From positions 1-7,827 of the forward strand of contig DGQS01000176.1 in the NCBI GenBank assembly GCA_002389785.1: a stretch of 7,827 bases of DNA. Direction: 5' to 3'. Shown piece by piece: positions 1-5,027 of the stretch. This DNA comes from Bacteroidetes bacterium UBA4408 (lineage in GTDB: Bacteria > Bacteroidota > Bacteroidia > UBA4408). Positions within the stretch are counted from its first letter, which is position 1; the number at the start of each line of letters is the position of its first letter. Under the pieces are notes generated by a model. The model was not told the DNA's origin. It saw only the letters and a program-made list of their open reading frames with translations, and did no database searches. The translations under genes and the position numbers were made by a program.

Positions 1-43
1 ATTTCAGAATAATTTAACAAGTAGTATTTTTTTATTTCAGAAT
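1..43. repeat. Short direct repeat ATTTCAGAAT, two copies
   Basis: The ten bases ATTTCAGAAT occur at 1-10 and again at 34-43, a period of 33 bases, in the non-coding leader before the small lipoprotein gene. The second copy lies just upstream of the candidate promoter box at 51-58, so a pair of binding sites for a regulator is conceivable. In DNA this AT-rich a ten-base repeat could also arise by chance, and the first copy touches the window edge, so its full extent is unknown. Confidence 0.3.
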
Positions 44-50
44 TCAATTT

Positions 51-58
51 TATCTTTA
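51..58 (+). promoter_or_regulatory. Possible Bacteroidota -7 promoter box (TATCTTTA)
   Basis: TATCTTTA matches the Bacteroidota -7 consensus TAnnTTTG at all but the last base. It lies 24 bases before the ATG at 83, which would leave a 5' leader of about 15-20 bases. Only T-rich sequence, and no clear TTTG, sits at the -33 distance (around 26-33). The call rests on a consensus match in AT-rich DNA and is tentative. Confidence 0.3.
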
Positions 59-82
59 AAAACAATAATCTAACCCATACAA

Positions 83-460
83 ATGAAAAAAATAATTTAT
101 TTAGGAATATTCCTTATCAGTTTAGTCGCGATTTCTTCCTGCAAAAAAGCCGGACTGGGCGGAGATGCCACACTTGCTGTTTTTCCTGAGCATCACAGTA
201 AACCAATATTCGGAGCAACTGTATATGTAAAATTTAATGCAAAGGAATCACCGGGAATAGGAAATTTTGATGCAGTGTATACAGGAGAAGCGAACGAAGA
301 TCATGTGCATATTAAAGAATTAATGCAAGGTAATTATTATCTCTATTCGATTGGTTATGATTCATCCATTTCTCAAATGGTTTACGGTGGGCAAGCCTTT
401 ACCATTAAGCGCAAAGAACGCAAGGATGAACTTACTGTGCACCTGGCTGTTACTGAATAA
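83..460 (+). CDS. Small lipoprotein with a predicted transthyretin/Cna-B-like beta-sandwich
   Basis: This 125-residue protein has a lipoprotein signal peptide: MKK, a hydrophobic stretch from about residue 4 to 17, then a lipobox ending ISSC with Cys20 as the lipidated residue. Two lysines follow the cysteine and no acidic cluster does. The Bacteroidota surface-export signals known to me are acidic, so I infer the periplasmic face rather than the cell surface. The mature part (about 100 residues) is rich in predicted beta strands: GATVYVKF near the start, then VHIKELMQGNYYLYSIGYDS and a final LTVHLAV strand. The pattern 'G-A-x-V ... I-x-x-L-x-x-G-x-Y-x-L' resembles transthyretin-like, Cna-B or carboxypeptidase-regulatory beta-sandwich domains. 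No catalytic motif is visible and I do not recognise a named family. The ATG at 83 is chosen because it begins the signal peptide directly and has an A-rich upstream stretch. A terminator-like hairpin follows, so the gene is probably monocistronic. Confidence 0.88.
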   Translation: MKKIIYLGIFLISLVAISSCKKAGLGGDATLAVFPEHHSKPIFGATVYVKFNAKESPGIGNFDAVYTGEANEDHVHIKELMQGNYYLYSIGYDSSISQMVYGGQAFTIKRKERKDELTVHLAVTE

Positions 461-499
461 AGGCGAACTCCTTAGTTGAATCTGCGAGTAATCAAGATA

Positions 500-538
500 A
501 CTTCGTAAATTAATTCGAAGTGTATTTTTTAGTTTTTT
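500..538 (+). terminator. Rho-independent-like terminator after the lipoprotein gene
   Basis: ACTTCG at 500-505 pairs with CGAAGT at 516-521 around a ten-base AT loop. The stem is followed by two runs of six T at 525-530 and 533-538. It begins about 40 bases after the lipoprotein stop codon. The stem is short (6 bp, half G/C), so termination may be leaky, but position, stem and T tracts together support the call. Confidence 0.5.
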
Positions 539-551
539 ACTTCTAGGGTGA

Positions 552-559
552 TATTTTTG
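552..559 (+). promoter_or_regulatory. Promoter -7 box (TATTTTTG) for the large secreted protein gene
   Basis: TATTTTTG is an exact match to the Bacteroidota sigma-A -7 consensus TAnnTTTG. It lies 45 bases before the ATG at 605, implying a leader of roughly 35-40 bases. The -33 element would fall in the T-rich stretch around 525-538, which is also the T tract of the preceding terminator; no perfect TTTG is present there. This promoter would serve the secreted protein and probably the downstream sensor gene as well. Confidence 0.5.
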
Positions 560-604
560 TAAAAAACCCTTATTTTTACAAGACTTACCAAATACCCTTT
601 AGTA

Positions 605-3600
605 ATGAAGAATACTTTTCTCTATATAATTCTAATTTGCTTTTTTTCGAGCAATCTATCTGCTCAAACTCCTAACCTTCAGTGGCAAAAATCACTTGGG
701 GGTACTGGTACCGATGAAGCTCGCTCGGTGTATCAAACCAGTGATGGTGGTTCTATTATTTTAGGAAATTCAAATTCTATTAATGGAGATGTTGTAGGTA
801 ATCATGGAAGCTATGATTATTGGCTTGTAAAAATTGATGCATCCGGAAATGTACAATGGAAAAAAACTTATGGTGGAACAGCTTCCGATAAAGGATATGC
901 AGTAATTGAACTTAGCTATGGTGGTTACCTTTTAGTTGGAAATGCTTCATCAACCGATGGAGATGTTACAGGAAATCATGGTGCAAGTGATTATTGGGTG
1001 CTTCGCATTTCAAGTAACGGGACGATTATTTGGCAGAAATCTTTTGGTGGTACCAGCACAGATATTGCACGCGGAGTAATTCAAACCTTGGATGGTAAAT
1101 TATTGGTAATTGGTTATTCCCGTTCGAGCAATGGCAATGTAACCGGCGCACATGGGGGTTACGATTATTGGCTTTGTAAATTGGATACTTCCGGAAATTT
1201 AATTTGGCAAAAAACCTATGGAGGCACAAAAGATGAGTTGGCGTATACAGTAAAGCAAGCGAAGGATAGCAGCTATGTTATTGTTGGTTATACGCTTTCG
1301 AATGATGGTGATGTTGGTGCGCAGAATCATTCCTATAAAAATGATATTTGGGTGGTGCGTGCCGATAAGAATGGAAACTTGCTTTGGTCTAAAACCCTGG
1401 GAGGAATTGCCAATGATTATTCCAATTCATTTATACAAACCAGCGATAAAGGTTATTTAATTATAGGCTATACCGAATCGTATGATGGAGATGTGTATGG
1501 TAACTATGGGCAAGACGACTTATGGGCCATTAAACTGGATTCAACAGGAGCTATACAATGGCAAAAAACCTTTGGTGGCACCGATAATGATCGCGCTAAT
1601 TTTGCAGCCGAAACAAGTGATGGCGGATTTGTGATTACCGGACATTCAGAATCGGACGATATTGATTTAAGTCAGAATAATGGGAACAAGGATTTTTGGA
1701 TGCTCAAATTAACGCAAAACGGAACATTGGTGTGGAAAAAATCGGTAGGAGGTACTTTGGAAGACAATGCATATTCGGTTGCGCAAAGTACGGATGGAGG
1801 AATTATTTCGGTTGGTATTTCTGCATCTGCTGATGGTGATGTAAGTGTAAATAATGGAGGGGATGATTTTTGGATTGTAAAAATTTCGAATTTAACGGTT
1901 ACTTCTCCTTCCAAAGGCGATCTTTGGTTTAGCGGTACAACGCGCAATATTAAATGGAAAAGTAATGGTGCTTCCAATTTGAAAATTGAGTATTCAATCA
2001 ATGGAGGTGGACTTTACTCAACAGTAGTAGCCTCAACCGCATCGGGAAGTTCGCAGTATTCATGGGCTATTCCAAGTGGTATTAATTCATCTCAATGCAA
2101 AATAAAAATAACAGATTTAGCAAATACAAGTAATATTGCCACCAACGATTCGGTCTTTTCAATACTCACTTCACCGGTGCTGGTCAGTCCAAATGGAGGC
2201 GAAATTTTAGCAGCCAATACTACTACTTACATCTATTGGTTTTCTAAACTTAACGCTACGAGTTTTAATTTGGAATATACTCTTGATGGTATTAATTGGT
2301 TGCCAATAGCGAATGGCGTATCTGTTTATGCAAATGCTTCAGGAAACAATTCTGGATTTTATGCATGGACAACCCCGAATGTAACATCGAGCACTTGCAA
2401 AGTCAGAATTACCGATGCCGCTACTCCAACATTAAAAACCAGCAGTGCTGCAAATTTTACAATCTCTCAACAAAAATCAATTGATATTCAAACTCCGAAT
2501 GGAGGTTTGAGTTATACAGTTGGAAGTACACTTTATATCACCTGGACCAGTCAGGGAGTGAATGCTGTAAATATTTATTTTAGTTCGGATGGAGGAACGA
2601 CTTATTCAAGCATTGCTTTAAATTACAGCAATTCAGGATATTATAACTGGACAATTCCAAACACTACATCTACCAATTGTTTCATTAAAATTGTAGATGC
2701 ACTTTCTTCAACGCAAGATGTGAGTAACAGTAATTTTTTAATTCTGCCTGCGGTTACTACTCTAAATTTAGTATCTCCTAACGGAGGTGAAAAATGGTAC
2801 CAAGGAAGTTATCATTCTATCACTTGGACCAGCACTCAGCTTGCTGCCGTAAAACTGGAGTATAGTACCGGCGGGGCTTACACAACCATAGTGAATTCTA
2901 TTCCTGCTTCAAGTGGTAGTTATTATTGGCAGGTTCCACAAGTTGTTTCCACCAGCTGCAATATAAGAATCAGTAATGCTTCCAATGCTTCGGTTTTTGA
3001 TGTAAGTAATTTGGATTTCGAAATTGCCGATACAGTAAGATCCTTGCAGCTGTTAGCACCCAATGGAGGCGAGCAATGGCAAGCAGGAAGTTATAAGCCC
3101 ATAACTTTCACTACCAACAATATTGCAGTACACGATTTGTTTTACAGCACCGATTCAGGATTTACCTGGAATTTAATTGCAAACAATGTAACTACCAGTC
3201 CCTATTTTTGGTTGGTTCCAAACTCTCAATCAGCGGCTTGCCTAGTACGTATTTCAAATGGAGGAAACCTCATTGATTATAGTGCTGCCTTTTTTACCAT
3301 TACTGCTCCTTTTACAGGAACGGCACCATCCATAGCTACTTTCAGTGTGAACAGCTTTTGCAAGAATACCGTGTTTCCAGTTAACTTTTCAACTTTAGGA
3401 ACTTTTAATTCGGGCAATTATTTTATTGCGCAATTGTCGGATGCCAATGGTAGTTTTGCTTTACCTGCTTCAATTGGAAGCATACAATCTACCAGTGCAG
3501 GAACCATAAATTGCCTTGTTCCCGATTATGTTTCAAATGGAAGTTCTTATAGAATTCGTGTTATTTCTGATAATCCACCAACTATAGGAACCAACAATGG

Positions 3601-5011
3601 TAGCAATTTGGTGATCAATAGTCCGGAATTTACATTTCCACCGGCTACTTTATACTATTCATTGCCCAATGTTGTAGCTAATTTTTCATACACGGGTAAC
3701 AGTTCCGGTATACAATCTTATTTATGGGATTTTGGGGATAATACCACTTCAACTATAGCAACTACTTTTCACAATTACACACAAATAGGAGTATACGATG
3801 TGTCGCTTACAGTTACAAGTACCAATGGTTGCAGCATTAAAAAAACCAATACCGACTACATACGTGTTGACAATACATTTCCAACTTTTCCATTGTATTC
3901 AAATACCAATTCGGATATTACCGACATAAGTTTTATTGATGAATTAACCGGTTGTGTTTCCTTGATTACCGGTGAATGTTTATTTACTACAGATGGAGGA
4001 AATTCATGGATTCCTAAACTAAACACAGGATTAACCGATGCATCATCTGTTCAGGTTTTAAATGGAAAATGGTTCATGACTTCAGCCGATGGTAAAGTGG
4101 TTGAATCAACCAATTTAGGTGCTAGCTGGCAACAAGTTCCACAAGGTGGTAGTGCAGTTGAGAGTTTTACTGCCAGTTCGCTATCTTCACCAACAAGCGG
4201 TTTAGTTGTAGGAGCAAATGGAGCAATTTACCGTTATGCATCCGGAAATTTAACTGCTGAAAGCTCCGGAATTACCGATAATTTGAATGCAGTTATTGAC
4301 AATGGATCATGGGCAATTGCAGTTGGGGATAATGCCAGCATAGTAAAAAATTCGGGAGCTGGTTGGAACGTTCAAAATACAGGTACAACAGCTGATTTAT
4401 TGGATGTAGCTTTTGTAAATTCGCAAATTGGGTATGTATGTGGAAAAGGTGGAACTGTTTTAAAGACGAGCAATGGCGGACTGACTTGGAGCAATTCAAT
4501 GCCTCCGGGAGTGGAAGTGAATTTTACAAGTATTGAAGTAAAAGGTACCGATACCGCCTGGGTAGCCGGCCAACGAGGAATACTTTACCAAACGCTGGAT
4601 GCCGGTAATACCTGGACTCGTTACAGCAAAGGAGTAAGAAACGACAATACCGGATTTAAAGTAAAAAAGGACAAGGGATATTTATCGGGTAGTTCGGGTA
4701 ATTTGCGAACTTTTCAAATGAGCGCTCCGCTTGGTAGTATAAACAAATTAACTGTGGCAGATGCTATTTTGGTTTATCCTAATCCTTCAAATGGGAATTT
4801 TACCTTGCAATTGAGTGAAACTTTAAACCGGCCGGTTTTATTGTCAGTGTACGATTATAGCGGAAAATTGGTATCACAAAAAAATCTAAACGGAAATCAA
4901 TTAAGTCATCAGCTTTCGATTCAGAATTCAGTAAGCACAAGTGGGATTTATTTCCTTCATTTGCAATCGGAAAATGGTGTAGTGATAAAAAAAATAAGTG
5001 TACTTAAATAA
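605..5011 (+). CDS. Large multidomain secreted protein with two propellers, Ig-like repeats, PKD domain and T9SS sorting tail
   Basis: This 1468-residue protein is predicted to cross the inner membrane by Sec and the outer membrane by the type IX system, to be surface-anchored or released. Domains in order: signal peptide 1-20 with cleavage SA|QTP; seven tandem repeats of about 58 residues (27-428), probably one beta-propeller; five Ig-like repeats of Kre9/KNH type (431-899) with the opening motif SPNGGE-x-W and a tryptophan in I-T-W-T-S; a further Ig-like module (about 905-1005) with Cys919 and Cys970 as a possible disulfide; a PKD domain (about 1010-1088) with the hallmark WDFGD at 1041-1045 and a later Y-x-V-x-L-T-V strand; a YCF48/BNR-type propeller (about 1095-1372); and a type A T9SS sorting domain (1388-1468) opening with VYPNPSNGNF. 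No enzyme active site is visible, so adhesion or ligand binding is the likely role, by inference. The start is the only ATG directly before the signal peptide. The reading frame is intact throughout. The sensor phosphatase gene starts about 16 bases downstream. Confidence 0.96.
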   Translation: MKNTFLYIILICFFSSNLSAQTPNLQWQKSLGGTGTDEARSVYQTSDGGSIILGNSNSINGDVVGNHGSYDYWLVKIDASGNVQWKKTYGGTASDKGYAVIELSYGGYLLVGNASSTDGDVTGNHGASDYWVLRISSNGTIIWQKSFGGTSTDIARGVIQTLDGKLLVIGYSRSSNGNVTGAHGGYDYWLCKLDTSGNLIWQKTYGGTKDELAYTVKQAKDSSYVIVGYTLSNDGDVGAQNHSYKNDIWVVRADKNGNLLWSKTLGGIANDYSNSFIQTSDKGYLIIGYTESYDGDVYGNYGQDDLWAIKLDSTGAIQWQKTFGGTDNDRANFAAETSDGGFVITGHSESDDIDLSQNNGNKDFWMLKLTQNGTLVWKKSVGGTLEDNAYSVAQSTDGGIISVGISASADGDVSVNNGGDDFWIVKISNLTVTSPSKGDLWFSGTTRNIKWKSNGASNLKIEYSINGGGLYSTVVASTASGSSQYSWAIPSGINSSQCKIKITDLANTSNIATNDSVFSILTSPVLVSPNGGEILAANTTTYIYWFSKLNATSFNLEYTLDGINWLPIANGVSVYANASGNNSGFYAWTTPNVTSSTCKVRITDAATPTLKTSSAANFTISQQKSIDIQTPNGGLSYTVGSTLYITWTSQGVNAVNIYFSSDGGTTYSSIALNYSNSGYYNWTIPNTTSTNCFIKIVDALSSTQDVSNSNFLILPAVTTLNLVSPNGGEKWYQGSYHSITWTSTQLAAVKLEYSTGGAYTTIVNSIPASSGSYYWQVPQVVSTSCNIRISNASNASVFDVSNLDFEIADTVRSLQLLAPNGGEQWQAGSYKPITFTTNNIAVHDLFYSTDSGFTWNLIANNVTTSPYFWLVPNSQSAACLVRISNGGNLIDYSAAFFTITAPFTGTAPSIATFSVNSFCKNTVFPVNFSTLGTFNSGNYFIAQLSDANGSFALPASIGSIQSTSAGTINCLVPDYVSNGSSYRIRVISDNPPTIGTNNGSNLVINSPEFTFPPATLYYSLPNVVANFSYTGNSSGIQSYLWDFGDNTTSTIATTFHNYTQIGVYDVSLTVTSTNGCSIKKTNTDYIRVDNTFPTFPLYSNTNSDITDISFIDELTGCVSLITGECLFTTDGGNSWIPKLNTGLTDASSVQVLNGKWFMTSADGKVVESTNLGASWQQVPQGGSAVESFTASSLSSPTSGLVVGANGAIYRYASGNLTAESSGITDNLNAVIDNGSWAIAVGDNASIVKNSGAGWNVQNTGTTADLLDVAFVNSQIGYVCGKGGTVLKTSNGGLTWSNSMPPGVEVNFTSIEVKGTDTAWVAGQRGILYQTLDAGNTWTRYSKGVRNDNTGFKVKKDKGYLSGSSGNLRTFQMSAPLGSINKLTVADAILVYPNPSNGNFTLQLSETLNRPVLLSVYDYSGKLVSQKNLNGNQLSHQLSIQNSVSTSGIYFLHLQSENGVVIKKISVLK
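683..1888 (+). repeat. Seven tandem repeats of about 174 bp encoding propeller blades
   Basis: Within the secreted protein, a 58-residue unit repeats seven times. The leading tryptophans are at residues 27, 85, 143, 201, 261, 319 and 377, with spacings 58, 58, 58, 60, 58 and 58. The unit reads roughly W-x-K-S/T-x-G-G-T-x-x-D, then Q-T-x-D-G-G-x-x-x-x-G, then D-G-D-V-x-G-N-H-G-x-x-D-Y-W, then K-x-D-x-x-G. Seven units of this size fit a seven-bladed beta-propeller. The copies have diverged at the DNA level, so this is an old duplication rather than a recent expansion. The sixth unit has lost the D-G-D-V motif (it reads DDIDLSQNNGNKDFW), and the fourth carries a two-residue insertion. Confidence 0.88.
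1895..3301 (+). repeat. Five Ig-like repeats of Kre9/KNH type
   Basis: Five units lie at residues about 431-520, 526-620, 628-713, 722-807 and 816-899 of the secreted protein. Each has an opening S/T/A-P-N-G-G-x strand (SPSKGD in the first), an aromatic strand of the I-T-W-T-S type, an L-E-Y-S-x-D-G-G hairpin, a Y-x-W-x-x-P strand, and a closing S-x-x-C-x-x-R-I strand. This pattern belongs to the family named after yeast Kre9/Knh (Ser-Thr-rich GPI-anchored membrane family), which in bacteria occurs as stalk-like Ig modules of secreted proteins. Each unit carries exactly one cysteine, at residues 498, 598, 692, 785 and 879. The units are diverged in DNA sequence. Confidence 0.85.
3887..4720 (+). 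repeat. YCF48/BNR-type propeller, about seven short repeats
   Basis: Residues about 1095-1372 of the secreted protein contain repeated units whose best-conserved part resembles the Asp-box or YCF48 pattern T-x-D-G-G-x-x-W. Clear examples are LFTTDGGNSW (1126-1135), VVESTNLGASW (1165-1175), VLKTSNGGLTW (1285-1295) and LYQTLDAGNTW (1328-1338). Weaker units are centred on IYRYASGN and IVKNSGAGW, and a last unit ends at GNLRTFQMS. This counts to seven, consistent with a second seven-bladed propeller. Sialidase-type catalytic residues are not apparent, so this is probably a structural or binding domain rather than an enzyme. Confidence 0.72.
4766..5008 (+). other. Type A T9SS C-terminal sorting domain
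   Basis: The last 81 residues of the secreted protein (1388-1468) form the C-terminal signal recognised by the type IX secretion system. It opens with VYPNPSNGNFTLQL, continues with LLSVYDYSGKLV, then SGIYFLHLQSENGVVIKK, and ends ISVLK. The order 'YPNP - V-x-x-Y-D-x-x-G-K-x-V - G-x-Y-x-L - K-x-x-V-x-K' is the usual layout of this domain. In known systems the tail is removed during export and the protein is often joined to surface lipopolysaccharide. The domain requires a T9SS elsewhere in the genome; no component is in this window. Confidence 0.93.
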
Positions 5012-5027
5012 ACTGCAAGCACAAACC

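Noticed and set aside
683..1888. Tandem repeats considered as a recent DNA-level satellite or a phase-variation locus
   Set aside because: The 174-base units are similar as protein but diverged as DNA, and no long identical stretches or simple-sequence tracts that would drive slippage were seen.
1672..2001. Antisense open frame of 109 codons on the - strand
   Set aside because: It lies wholly inside the secreted protein gene, opposite a well-supported repeat and Ig region. Its translation shows no domain or signal and it has no promoter context, so it is a shadow frame.
3887..4720. Sialidase activity suggested by Asp-box-like motifs
   Set aside because: Asp-box and YCF48-like repeats are structural. 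The arginine triad and nucleophilic tyrosine context of sialidases could not be identified.
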